Source: Frankiales bacterium (GTDB taxonomy: Bacteria > Actinomycetota > Actinomycetes > Mycobacteriales > SCTD01). Taken from it: a DNA stretch of 16,770 bases. The translations under genes and the position numbers were made by a program. Position 1 is the first letter of the stretch, and the number at the start of each line of letters is the position of its first letter. Shown here one piece after another: positions 1 through 7,132 of the stretch. The notes beneath the pieces were generated by a model that saw only the letters and a list, made by a program, of their open reading frames with translations, searched no databases and was not told the DNA's origin. Location: the NCBI GenBank assembly GCA_025965735.1, contig JAOPWK010000309.1:1-16770 (forward strand). The letters are read 5' to 3'.

Positions 1-393
1 CACCTCCGCCTCGGGCAGCACGTCGCGCAGCCACCGGCGGCACTGCGCCTCCGCGTGCGGGTGCGTGGCGACGACCCGCACGTCCTCGCGGCGCGTGCCG
101 GAACGGCCCAGCAGGCAGAAGCTGACCGGCAGCAGGACCTCGCGGGTGACCTGAAGCGGGTCGCCGTTGGCCAGCTCGTCCAGGGTGGTCGGGACCGACC
201 CCTCCACCGAGTTCTCCAGCGGGACCATGGCGCCGTCGGCGTCACCGCTGCGGACGGCGTCCAGGGCTGTGGCGACCGACGCGTACGGCGTGAGGTCCGC
301 GCGCTCGGCGGCGCGCAACGTGCGCAGCGCCGCCTCGGTGAAGGTGCCGGCGGGGCCGAGGTAGCCGAAGCGCGCCGGCGGGACGCCGGGCAT
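1..393 (-). CDS. pheA: Prephenate dehydratase, N-terminal part (cut by window edge)
   Basis: Converts prephenate to phenylpyruvate in phenylalanine biosynthesis, in the cytoplasm. The 131 codons visible give the classic N-terminal lobe: GYLGPAGTFTEAAL at residues 10-23, VPLENSVEGSV at 57-67, and HPHAEAQC at 111-118. The catalytic Thr-Arg-Phe motif and the regulatory ACT domain should lie beyond base 1 and cannot be checked. The ATG at 393-391 is preferred because it overlaps the TGA stop of the upstream DUF4446 gene by one base (TGATG), an arrangement that suggests translational coupling. There is no separate promoter, so expression probably comes from the DUF4446 promoter. Family assignment is firm; whether the full gene is intact is unknown. 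Confidence 0.95.
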   Translation of the reverse strand, partial: MPGVPPARFGYLGPAGTFTEAALRTLRAAERADLTPYASVATALDAVRSGDADGAMVPLENSVEGSVPTTLDELANGDPLQVTREVLLPVSFCLLGRSGTRREDVRVVATHPHAEAQCRRWLRDVLPEAEV

Positions 394-869
394 CAGGCCC
401 GCACGCGGGCGGCGTGCAAGATCGCCTGCCGCTCCTCGGGGGACAGCTCGTGCTCGCTGCTCCCGCCCTGCACGCCCTTGGCGTAGGTGCGGGTGTCGCT
501 GCGGCTGTGGATGCTGGTCAGCACCAGGCCGTCGCCAGCGTCGTCGAGCACCGCCGCCGAGAAGGACATCCTGCCGCCGAGGTCGCCGAACGCGTCGTAC
601 CGCACCACGGCCACGTGCCGCAGCGTGCCGGCCAGGTCGGCACGCACCGACGACAGCTCGTCGCGCAGGCTGCGCACCTCGCGGCGCAGCACGTGCGCAC
701 CCGCGGTCGACCGGGCCATCGCCTCCGGGAAGCTGACGCAGTCGTCCCCGTCGACCAGCGCGTCGTACGCGCGGCGCAGCCGGCCGATCTGCACGACCAG
801 CACGACCGCGACGACGAGCGCGAAGACAGCGAGGCCCGCAGCCAGCACGGCGAGGCTCTCGGTCGACAC
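393..869 (-). CDS. DUF4446 family membrane-anchored protein
   Basis: A 158-residue protein of unknown function. It has one hydrophobic segment at about residues 6-28, then a charged helical stretch rich in Arg/Glu/Leu (about 55-85, possibly coiled coil), then the conserved core RYDAFGDLGGRMSFSAA at 90-106, which is the DUF4446 signature as I know it. The N-terminal segment with following basic residues suggests a single-pass membrane anchor with the core in the cytoplasm. The GTG start at 869 sits six bases after a TAGGGT box (876-881), so the mRNA is probably leaderless. It is followed directly by pheA with a one-base overlap. DUF4446 genes are commonly found near pheA in actinobacteria, but no role in that pathway has been shown that I know of. 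Confidence 0.9.
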   Translation of the reverse strand: MSTESLAVLAAGLAVFALVVAVVLVVQIGRLRRAYDALVDGDDCVSFPEAMARSTAGAHVLRREVRSLRDELSSVRADLAGTLRHVAVVRYDAFGDLGGRMSFSAAVLDDAGDGLVLTSIHSRSDTRTYAKGVQGGSSEHELSPEERQAILHAARVRA

Positions 870-875
870 GCGGGC

Positions 876-881
876 ACCCTA
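876..881 (-). promoter_or_regulatory. Putative -10 box TAGGGT for DUF4446-pheA (leaderless)
   Basis: On the minus strand TAGGGT fits the actinobacterial -10 consensus TANNNT. It lies six bases before the GTG at 869, so transcription would start at or next to the start codon. There is no Shine-Dalgarno sequence in between. Inferred from spacing only. Confidence 0.6.
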
Positions 882-891
882 GCCGCGCCCG

Positions 892-897
892 TACGCT
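892..897 (+). promoter_or_regulatory. Putative -10 box TACGCT for larBC (leaderless)
   Basis: TACGCT fits TANNNT and is seven bases before the larB GTG at 905. No ribosome binding site is present. It is back to back with the minus-strand TAGGGT box ten bases away, so the two polymerases would compete for the same DNA. Confidence 0.5.
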
Positions 898-904
898 CCC
901 GGCC

Positions 905-1654
905 GTGGACCGGACGGAGGCGCAGGAGCTGCTCGCGGCCGTGGCTGCGGGCGAGGTCGACCCGGCAGATGCCCTCGACCGCATCGCGACGGCGCCGTAC
1001 GACGCGCTCGTGCACTCGCTCGTGGACGTCCACCGCGCCCTGCGCACCGGCGACCCGGAGGTCGTCTACGGCGCCGGCAAGACGACGGCACAGGTGCTCG
1101 ACAACGTGGCGGCGCTGCGCGCGTCGGGCGACCGCGCGGTGCTCGTCACGCGCGCCGCCGCCGACACGATCTCAGCACTGCAGGCGGCGCACGACGACGT
1201 GCTGGTGGACGGCCCGACCGTCGTCGTCGGCGCGCTGCCCCGGCCCCGCGGGACGGTCGCGGTGCTCGCGGCGGGCACCACCGACGGACCCGTCGCTGCC
1301 GAGGCGGCTCTCACCGCGCGCGCCTTCGGTGCGGACGTGGAGCGGGTGGACGACGTGGGCGTCGCGGGGCTGCACCGGCTCATCGCGGCACGACCCGCTC
1401 TGGACCGCGCGGACTGCCTGGTCGTCGTCGCCGGTATGGAGGGTGCGCTCCCGTCCGTGGTGGGAGGCCTCGTCGGCACGCCGATGGTCGCGGTCCCCAC
1501 GAGCGTCGGCTACGGCGCGAGCTTCGGCGGGCTGGCCGCGCTGCTCGCGATGCTCAACGCCTGCGCCCCGGGCATCGCGGTCGTGAACATCGACAACGGC
1601 TTCGGCGCCGGGGTCTTCGCCGCGCGCGTCGCTCGTCGCGTGGCGGCGCGGTGA
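905..1654 (+). CDS. larB: LarB, pyridinium-3,5-biscarboxylate mononucleotide synthase
   Basis: LarB carboxylates nicotinate adenine dinucleotide and cleaves its phosphoanhydride, the first step toward the nickel-pincer nucleotide (NPN) cofactor of lactate racemase-type enzymes. The protein has 249 residues, the usual length. A PurE/AIR-carboxylase-like half occupies roughly residues 115-249. Visible signatures are YGAGKT (about 58-63), VVVAGMEGALPSVVGGL, the glycine-rich SVGYGASFGG and the terminal VVNIDNGFGAG. Cys220, just before that last motif, is in the place of the catalytic Cys known in the Lactiplantibacillus enzyme. The GTG start at 905 is chosen because a TACGCT -10 box lies seven bases upstream. 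Its stop overlaps the larC start (GTGA), so the two are coupled. Confidence 0.93.
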   Translation: MDRTEAQELLAAVAAGEVDPADALDRIATAPYDALVHSLVDVHRALRTGDPEVVYGAGKTTAQVLDNVAALRASGDRAVLVTRAAADTISALQAAHDDVLVDGPTVVVGALPRPRGTVAVLAAGTTDGPVAAEAALTARAFGADVERVDDVGVAGLHRLIAARPALDRADCLVVVAGMEGALPSVVGGLVGTPMVAVPTSVGYGASFGGLAALLAMLNACAPGIAVVNIDNGFGAGVFAARVARRVAAR

Positions 1655-2814
1655 TCGGCTGGCTCGACTGCTCCGCGGGCATCAGCGGCGACATGCTGCT
1701 CGGCGCGCTGGTCGACGCCGGGGTGCCGCTCGCGCACCTGCAGCAGGCGGTGGACGCGGTCGGCGTCGAGCCCGTGCTGCTGTCGGCGCAGGACGTGACG
1801 CGCGGCGGGATCGGCGCGTGCAAGGTCGACGTGCAGGTCGCGGACGAGGCGGCGACGCGCGGCTGGCGCGAGGTGCGCGGACTGCTCGAGCAGGCGGCGC
1901 TCGAGGAGCCGGTGCGCGCGCTGGCGCTCGACGTCTTCTCCCGGCTGGCGACGGCCGAGGCGGCGGTGCACCGGGTGGACGTGGAGCAGGTGCACTTCCA
2001 CGAGGTCGGCGCGCTGGACGCCGTCGCCGACGTCGTCGGCTGCGCAGCAGGTCTGGTGCACCTCGGGCTGGCGCAGCTGACCGCGTCGACGGTGACCGTC
2101 GGCTCCGGCACCACCCGCGGCGCGCACGGCCCGCTGCCCGTGCCGCCTCCCGCTGTCGTCGCGCTGCTGTCCGGCGTGCCGGTGCAGGCCGGTCCGGTGG
2201 CCAAGGAGATGACGACGCCGACGGGTGCCGCGCTGCTCGCCGCCACCGTCTCCTCGTACGGCCCGCTGCCGCCGATGTCCCTGCTGCGCAGTGGATCCGG
2301 CGCCGGTGGCCGTGACCCGCAGGAGGTGGCGAACGTGCTGCGGCTGCTGCTGGGCGAACCGCTGGAGGACCAGCGCGCCGGATCGCTCGTGCTCGAGACG
2401 AACGTCGACGACCTCGACCCGCGGGTGTGGCCCGGCGTGCTCCAGGCGCTGCTCGACGCAGGCGCCGACGACGCGTGGCTCACACCGATCCTCATGAAGA
2501 AGGGGCGTCCGGCGCACACGCTGTCCGTGCTGTGCGCCCACGACCGGGCGGCGACCGTGCGCGACGTCGTGTTCCGCGAGACCTCCACGCTCGGCGTGCG
2601 CACGCACCCGGTCGGCAAGCACGCGCTCGAGCGGGCCGAGCGGACCGTCGAGGTGGACGGCCAGCGGGTGCGCGTGAAGCTGGGCCTGCTCGCAGCAGAG
2701 GTCGTCAACGCCATGCCCGAGTGGGAGGACGTCGCTGCTGCGGCCGCCGCCCTGGGCCGCCCGGCGAAGCAGGTGCTGCGCGACGCGCACGCCGCGGCGC
2801 GCGACCTGCGCTGA
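1651..2814 (+). CDS. larC: LarC, nickel-inserting enzyme for the NPN cofactor
   Basis: LarC is the CTP-dependent cyclometallase that puts nickel into the pincer nucleotide, the last step of NPN synthesis. The 387-residue protein has the N-terminal DCSAGISGDM (6-15), the metal-ligand-like HFHEVGALDA (115-124), GAHGPLPVPPPAV (157-169), TTPTGAALL (188-196), NVDDLDPRVWP (251-261) and MKKGRPAH (282-289). In Lactiplantibacillus larC is split into larC1 and larC2 joined by ribosomal frameshifting; here it is one unbroken frame. The GTG start overlaps larB by four bases. LarE, the sulfur transferase needed for the middle step, and LarA, the racemase, are not in the window; the next gene is convergent and unrelated, with only four bases between stops. 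Confidence 0.93.
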   Translation: MIGWLDCSAGISGDMLLGALVDAGVPLAHLQQAVDAVGVEPVLLSAQDVTRGGIGACKVDVQVADEAATRGWREVRGLLEQAALEEPVRALALDVFSRLATAEAAVHRVDVEQVHFHEVGALDAVADVVGCAAGLVHLGLAQLTASTVTVGSGTTRGAHGPLPVPPPAVVALLSGVPVQAGPVAKEMTTPTGAALLAATVSSYGPLPPMSLLRSGSGAGGRDPQEVANVLRLLLGEPLEDQRAGSLVLETNVDDLDPRVWPGVLQALLDAGADDAWLTPILMKKGRPAHTLSVLCAHDRAATVRDVVFRETSTLGVRTHPVGKHALERAERTVEVDGQRVRVKLGLLAAEVVNAMPEWEDVAAAAAALGRPAKQVLRDAHAAARDLR

Positions 2815-2818
2815 ACCG

Positions 2819-3787
2819 TCAGGCGCGGGCGTCGACCAGCTCCTGCAGCCCCTCGCGCAGCGGGCGGCTCGTCCAGCCGAGCTCCTGGCGCGCCTTGTCA
2901 CCCGTGGCCCAGAACGTCACGCCGTCGGAGGAGCGGATGAGCTCGCGCATGTTCGGCGGGAAGCCGAGCGCCGGACCGACCAGGCGGCCCGCCGGGGCCA
3001 GTGCGCGCAGCAGCACCGTCGGCACGGTGCGTGGCGCCCTGCGCCCGCTGAGCGCGGACAGCTCGCGGATGAGCTCGCGGACACGCACGGGGTCGCCGGT
3101 CAGCACGTAGGACTCGCCCGGCACCCCGTCGTCGAGGGCCAGCAGGATCCCGGCGGCCACGTCGTCGCGGTGCACCGGGCTGACGCCCAACTCAGGGAAC
3201 GGCAGCCCGGGCAGCTTGCCGGCCAGGAACTGCGCGAGCAGCTCGCCGAACGTGCTCGGGTCGCCCGGTCCGTACACGGCGCCCGGCTGCACGGTGACCA
3301 GCGGGAGCCCGCGGGCACCGATCTCCTGCGCGCGCTTGTGGGCGCAGGTCTTGGTCTCCTCGTACACGGACGTGTAGCCGGTGGCCGTGCGTTCCCAGCC
3401 CTCGCAGGCGATCTCGCCGCCCGTGTTGCCGAACACCGCGACCGTCGACACGTAGACGGCCTTGCTGATGCCGGCGGTGAGTGCGGCGCCCAGCACCCGC
3501 TCGGTACCTCGGACGTTGGCGTCCACCAGCTCGTCGCGCTGCGAGTCCGGCACGCCCACGGCGTAGACGGCGGCGCAGTGCACGACGTGCGTCATCCCGC
3601 GGCAGGCGTCGACCAGCGCAGCCTCGTCGGACAGGTCGCCCTGCACCAGCTGGCAGCCGACGTCGCGAAGCCCCGACGCCGTGCCGGGATCGCGCACCAG
3701 CGCGCGCACGTCGTCCCCGCGGGCGCGCAGCCGGCGCGCGACCTCGCCGCCGATGAAGCCGGTCCCGCCGGTGAGGAAGACGCGCAC
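2819..3787 (-). CDS. NAD(P)-dependent epimerase/dehydratase family protein (extended SDR)
   Basis: A 322-residue extended short-chain dehydrogenase. The Rossmann motif TGGTGFIG is at 6-13. The catalytic set is present: Ser/Thr in VYVSTVAVFG (111-120) and Tyr142/Lys146 in a YxxxK arrangement. The substrate half has the usual QPGAVYGPGD and the SPVHRDDVA segment. Closest in character to dihydroflavonol-reductase-like or nucleoside-diphosphate-sugar epimerase-like proteins; the substrate cannot be read from sequence. The basic residue after the second strand (VRDPG, about 31-35) mildly favours NADP. The GTG start at 3787 is supported by a TAGGGT box six bases upstream and no Shine-Dalgarno, suggesting a leaderless message. 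Convergent with larC. Confidence 0.85.
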   Translation of the reverse strand: MRVFLTGGTGFIGGEVARRLRARGDDVRALVRDPGTASGLRDVGCQLVQGDLSDEAALVDACRGMTHVVHCAAVYAVGVPDSQRDELVDANVRGTERVLGAALTAGISKAVYVSTVAVFGNTGGEIACEGWERTATGYTSVYEETKTCAHKRAQEIGARGLPLVTVQPGAVYGPGDPSTFGELLAQFLAGKLPGLPFPELGVSPVHRDDVAAGILLALDDGVPGESYVLTGDPVRVRELIRELSALSGRRAPRTVPTVLLRALAPAGRLVGPALGFPPNMRELIRSSDGVTFWATGDKARQELGWTSRPLREGLQELVDARA

Positions 3788-3793
3788 CGGGCG

Positions 3794-3799
3794 ACCCTA
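3794..3799 (-). promoter_or_regulatory. Putative -10 box TAGGGT for the extended SDR gene
   Basis: TAGGGT on the minus strand, six bases before the GTG at 3787. A direct repeat of GGTCAC with an 11-base period lies at 3808-3824, around where the -35 region would be, and could be an operator or part of the promoter. Confidence 0.55.
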
Positions 3800-3841
3800 G
3801 CCCGGCTGTGACCTTCCCGTGACCTGCTTGGCTGCCGTCCC

Positions 3842-4747
3842 TCAGGACCGCTGCGTCATGGAGAAGCGCAGCCGGGCCATCCCGTTCTGCGCCTCCGGCG
3901 CGATGCCGGTGCTCTCGAACAGCTCGCCGACCCGCTCGACCAGCTCCTCGGCGGTCCACTTCGCGCCGCCCTTCTGGATGAAGGCCTCGCTGGTGAAGGG
4001 CCGGTACAGCTCGACGGTGTCGCCCTGCACGCCGAAGACCTTGCCGCTGATGTGGCTGCTGGCGTCGCTGCACAGGAAGGCGACGAACGGCGCGACGTTG
4101 TCCGGGTGCCAGAAGTCGAAGCCCTCCTCCGCAGAGCCGCCCGCGAGCTTCTCGCCGTAGGCGCCCTCGGTCATCCGCGTGCGCGCCGCCGGGCAGATGG
4201 CGTTGACGGTGATGCCCTTCTTCCAGTTCTCCTGCGCGACGATCTGCGCGAAGGCGGCGATGCCGGCCTTGGCAGCGCCGTAGTTGCTCTGGCCGAAGTT
4301 CCCGAGGACGCCGCTGGTGGAGGCCGTGCAGACGACGCGGCCCGGCTGGTCGTTGTCGCGCCAGTGGTTGATGGCGGCGTGCGTCGGCGCGTAGTGGCCG
4401 CGCAGGTGCACCTTGATGACCGCGTCCCACTCCTCCGGCGTCATCTTCGCCAGCGTGCGGTCGCGCAGGATGCCGGCGTTGTTGACCAGCGCGTCGAGCC
4501 GTCCCAGCTGCTCGACAGCGGTGCGGACGATGCCCTGCCCGTGCTCGATCTCGGAGCAGTCGCCGAGGTAGAGGACGGCACTGCCGCCGGTGGCGGTGAT
4601 CTCGTCGACGACCGACTGCCCGGCCGCCTCGTCGACCTCGCCGACGACGACGCCGGCGCCCTCCGCAGCCAGCTCGAGCGCCTCACCGCGGCCGAGGCCG
4701 CGCCCTGCGCCGGTGACGATCGCGACCTTGCCGTCGAGGAGTCCCAT
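3842..4747 (-). CDS. Classical short-chain dehydrogenase/reductase, hydroxyacyl-CoA/hydroxysteroid dehydrogenase type
   Basis: A 301-residue SDR. The cofactor motif TGAGRGLG is at 12-19, NNAG at 89-92, catalytic Ser143, and Tyr156/Lys160 in SNYGAAKAG. The acidic residue after the second strand (GEVDE, about 36-40) favours NAD. The overall pattern resembles the (3R)-hydroxyacyl-CoA dehydrogenase domain of multifunctional enzyme 2 (17-beta-HSD type 4) and actinobacterial steroid or fatty-acid SDRs. In the helix where many SDRs carry the fourth catalytic residue, Asn, this protein reads VHLRGHY (His at about 114). About 50 residues follow the usual SDR core, rich in Glu and Phe. The ATG at 4747 is chosen because a TAGGGT box lies eight bases upstream; a longer open frame upstream has no conserved content. 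The substrate is unknown. Confidence 0.85.
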   Translation of the reverse strand: MGLLDGKVAIVTGAGRGLGRGEALELAAEGAGVVVGEVDEAAGQSVVDEITATGGSAVLYLGDCSEIEHGQGIVRTAVEQLGRLDALVNNAGILRDRTLAKMTPEEWDAVIKVHLRGHYAPTHAAINHWRDNDQPGRVVCTASTSGVLGNFGQSNYGAAKAGIAAFAQIVAQENWKKGITVNAICPAARTRMTEGAYGEKLAGGSAEEGFDFWHPDNVAPFVAFLCSDASSHISGKVFGVQGDTVELYRPFTSEAFIQKGGAKWTAEELVERVGELFESTGIAPEAQNGMARLRFSMTQRS

Positions 4748-4755
4748 GGCGACGG

Positions 4756-4761
4756 ACCCTA
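4756..4761 (-). promoter_or_regulatory. Putative -10 box TAGGGT for the classical SDR gene
   Basis: TAGGGT on the minus strand, eight bases before the ATG at 4747, with no Shine-Dalgarno in between. It is the third box of identical sequence at this position in the window. Confidence 0.5.
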
Positions 4762-4864
4762 GTGCCGCTCGAGTCGCGGGCCACGGGGGGCCCGAGTTAC
4801 ACAGGCGTACCGCGCGGGAAGGGCCTCCCTGCTGTCCCGCACCAGCTTTGAGGAGCTCTGCCCC

Positions 4865-5899
4865 GTGACCCCGCCAGATGCCCCCGCCTCCACCCTCGAC
4901 CTCGTCGTCCAGCCGTCCGCACCGCTCGAGGAGCGCGCGACACCGAGCCTGCTCGCCGACCAGCTTGCCGCCGCCCTGCGCGACGGGGGCTCCGCCCTCG
5001 ACCTGCTGCGCAGCGTCGAGCCGGTGGACCGCCGCGACCTGTTCCTGACGCTGCTGACGATCTACGACCTGCACACCGCTCCGCTCGAGGACGTGGGTGA
5101 CGCCGTGCGCTTCCAGCACCACCCGGCGCTGTCCGAGCTCAAGGGCCGGCTCGAGGCGCCGTGGATGGCCGAGCTCGAGGCGGCGTGGGAGGCGGCGGGC
5201 GACCTCACCGACTGCAGCGGCCCGGAGAAGGTCGTGCGCGCGATGCGCGTCGTGGCCGCGCGCGACCGGCTGCCGGACTCGTACAAGTGGCTGGCCAAGA
5301 CGGCCACCTGGGAGCAGGTCGTGCAGTTCCTCGCCCTGGAGGGCGGGCCGGACGGCGGCTTCGACGACCTCATCGCGGTGTGCCAGGTAGGGCTGACCGG
5401 CACCGCGAAGCTCGAGCTGGGCAAGAACTTCTGGGACGAGATGGGCCAGGGCGACCTGGCCGGGGTGCACACCCAGCTGCACGCCGACCTGTGCGCGGCC
5501 ATCGACCTGCCGAGCATCCCGCGCGAGCAGATGGGCGAGGCGGCCCTGGAGCGTGCGGCGCTGGGCGGGCTGCTCGCCACCAACCGCTGGCTGCAGCCGG
5601 AGATGATCGGTGCGCTGGGCCTGCTCGAGCTGCAGGCCGGTCCACGCTGCCGCCTGGTGCTGCAGGCCTTCGACCGGCTGGGCGCGCCCGAAGGCGCCTA
5701 CCCCTTCTACGTCGAGCACGCCGAGGTCGACCCGGTGCACGGCAAGGACTGGATGGACAAGGCGATCGAGCCGCTCGCGGGCGAGAAGCCGGCCTGGGGT
5801 CCGCGCATGGTGAAGGGCGCCTGGTGGCGCTCGACCATCAACCTCGCCTTCTTCGCCGAGCTCCAGGCGACGCTGATCGAGGGGTCCGCCGCGGCCTAG
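4865..5899 (+). CDS. Iron-containing redox enzyme family protein (heme-oxygenase-like diiron oxidase, HDO)
   Basis: A 344-residue protein of the heme-oxygenase-like fold that binds two irons and activates oxygen (relatives: UndA, BesC, and the central domain of SznF). The C-terminal half carries the whole ligand set: Glu159 in FLALEGG, Glu192 and His202 ten apart (DEMGQGDLAGVH), Glu255, then His285, Asp289 and His292 in FYVEHAEVDPVH. The spacings E-10-H, E-30-H and H-4-D-3-H match those I recall for the SznF diiron domain. Residues 1-110 are less conserved and helical. The GTG at 4865 is chosen for the AGGAG at 4851-4855, nine bases upstream. The reaction is unknown. arcA follows ten bases later, so an arginine- or amine-related substrate is possible but unproven. 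Confidence 0.8.
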   Translation: MTPPDAPASTLDLVVQPSAPLEERATPSLLADQLAAALRDGGSALDLLRSVEPVDRRDLFLTLLTIYDLHTAPLEDVGDAVRFQHHPALSELKGRLEAPWMAELEAAWEAAGDLTDCSGPEKVVRAMRVVAARDRLPDSYKWLAKTATWEQVVQFLALEGGPDGGFDDLIAVCQVGLTGTAKLELGKNFWDEMGQGDLAGVHTQLHADLCAAIDLPSIPREQMGEAALERAALGGLLATNRWLQPEMIGALGLLELQAGPRCRLVLQAFDRLGAPEGAYPFYVEHAEVDPVHGKDWMDKAIEPLAGEKPAWGPRMVKGAWWRSTINLAFFAELQATLIEGSAAA

Positions 5900-5902
5900 G
5901 GT
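5897..5902 (+). promoter_or_regulatory. Putative -10 box TAGGGT for arcA, overlapping the upstream stop codon
   Basis: The TAG stop of the diiron oxidase gene (5897-5899) forms the first half of TAGGGT. Seven bases separate the box from the arcA ATG at 5910, the spacing expected for a leaderless transcript. arcA could therefore be transcribed on its own as well as by read-through. Confidence 0.5.
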
Positions 5903-5909
5903 GCTCGCC

Positions 5910-7127
5910 ATGAGCACCCCCCAGGCTGACCACCGCGTCGCCAGCGAGGTTGGCCGGCTCCGCACCGTCCTGCTGCACCGGCCGGGCGCCGAGCTGCAGC
6001 GGCTGACGCCGCGCAACAGCGCGGACCTGCTCTTCGACGGGCTGCCGTGGGTTGCGCGGGCGCAGGAGGAGCACGACGGCTTCGCCCAGGCCGTGCGGGA
6101 CCGCGGCGTCGAGGTGCTCTACCTGACCGAGCTGCTCGTCGAGACGCTCGACATCCCCGAGGCGCGCGAGGAGGTCGTGCGCTCCGCGGTCGCCCCCACC
6201 GTCGTCGGTCCGGCGCTGGCGACCGTGCTGCGCAGGTGGCTGCTGGACCTGCCGAGCGACGAGCTGGCCGGCGTGCTGTCGGCCGGGCTCACGCACGCGG
6301 AGCTGCCGTCGCACGGACCCGACGGCGTGGTCGCCCGGCTGGCCGGTCCAGGCGACTTCGTGGTGCGCCCGCTGCCGAACCTGCTGTTCACGCGTGACTC
6401 CTCGGTCTGGGTGGACGACCACGTCGCCATCACCAGCCCGTCGATGCACGCCCGCGCCCGCGAGCGCACCCTCACCGGCGCCATCTACACCCACCACCCG
6501 CGCTTCGCGGGCACGCCGCTGCTCTACGGCGGCAGCAAGGAGGAGGCGTGGTTCGAGGGCGGTGACGTCCTCGTGATGGCGCCCGGCGTCGTCGCCGTCG
6601 GCACCGGCCAGCGCACGACTCCTGCTGGTGTGGAGGCGTTCGCGCTGCGCGCCTTCGCGGCGGGGATCGCGCACACCGTGCTCGCCGTGCCGATCGCGCA
6701 GGAGCGCGCCACCATGCACCTGGACACGATCTGCACGATGGTCGACCGCGACGCCGTGGTCATGTTCCCGGCCGTCGCCGACACGCTGTCCGCCTACACG
6801 GTGACGCCGCGCGACGAGCAGGACCTGCAGGTGAGCGACCCGCAGCCGTTCCTCGTCGCCGCCGCCGCGGCCATGGGCATCGACCACCTGCGCACCATCG
6901 ACACGGGCCTCGACCCGGTGACCGCCGAGCGAGAGCAGTGGGACGACGGCAACAACACCCTCGCGCTGGCACCGGGTCTGGTGGTCGCGTACGAGCGCAA
7001 CACCGAGACCAACGAGCGGCTCGAGGTGGCCGGCATCGAGGTCGTACGCATCGCCGGCAGCGAGCTGGGCAGCGGCCGCGGCGGCCCGCGCTGCATGAGC
7101 TGCCCCATCGCCCGCGACGCCCTCTGA
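5910..7127 (+). CDS. arcA: Arginine deiminase
   Basis: Hydrolyses L-arginine to L-citrulline and ammonia in the cytoplasm. The 405-residue protein has the normal length and all family motifs: SEVGRLRTVLLHRPG (12-26), NLLFTRDSS (157-165), WFEGGD (214-219, with Glu216 and Asp219), MHLDT (269-273, with His270) and RGGPRCMSCPI (390-400), where Cys395 is the expected nucleophile and Cys398 replaces the Met of some homologues. Two starts are possible: GTG at 5901 and ATG at 5910. The ATG is preferred for its spacing from a TAGGGT -10 box. No ornithine carbamoyltransferase (arcB), carbamate kinase (arcC) or arginine/ornithine antiporter is in the window, so this is not a visible ATP-generating ADI operon. 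Confidence 0.95.
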   Translation: MSTPQADHRVASEVGRLRTVLLHRPGAELQRLTPRNSADLLFDGLPWVARAQEEHDGFAQAVRDRGVEVLYLTELLVETLDIPEAREEVVRSAVAPTVVGPALATVLRRWLLDLPSDELAGVLSAGLTHAELPSHGPDGVVARLAGPGDFVVRPLPNLLFTRDSSVWVDDHVAITSPSMHARARERTLTGAIYTHHPRFAGTPLLYGGSKEEAWFEGGDVLVMAPGVVAVGTGQRTTPAGVEAFALRAFAAGIAHTVLAVPIAQERATMHLDTICTMVDRDAVVMFPAVADTLSAYTVTPRDEQDLQVSDPQPFLVAAAAAMGIDHLRTIDTGLDPVTAEREQWDDGNNTLALAPGLVVAYERNTETNERLEVAGIEVVRIAGSELGSGRGGPRCMSCPIARDAL

Positions 7128-7132
7128 CCTCT

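Noticed and set aside
4777..4794. A small hairpin, CGGGCC/GGCCCG with a six-base loop, upstream of the HDO gene
   Set aside because: Stems of this size arise by chance in such GC-rich DNA; there is no T run and no riboswitch-like context.
3842..6016. A 724-residue minus-strand open frame across the SDR, the HDO gene and the arcA start
   Set aside because: Only its last 301 residues are SDR-like. The rest is low-complexity sequence from the opposite strand of the HDO gene, a common effect of very high GC.
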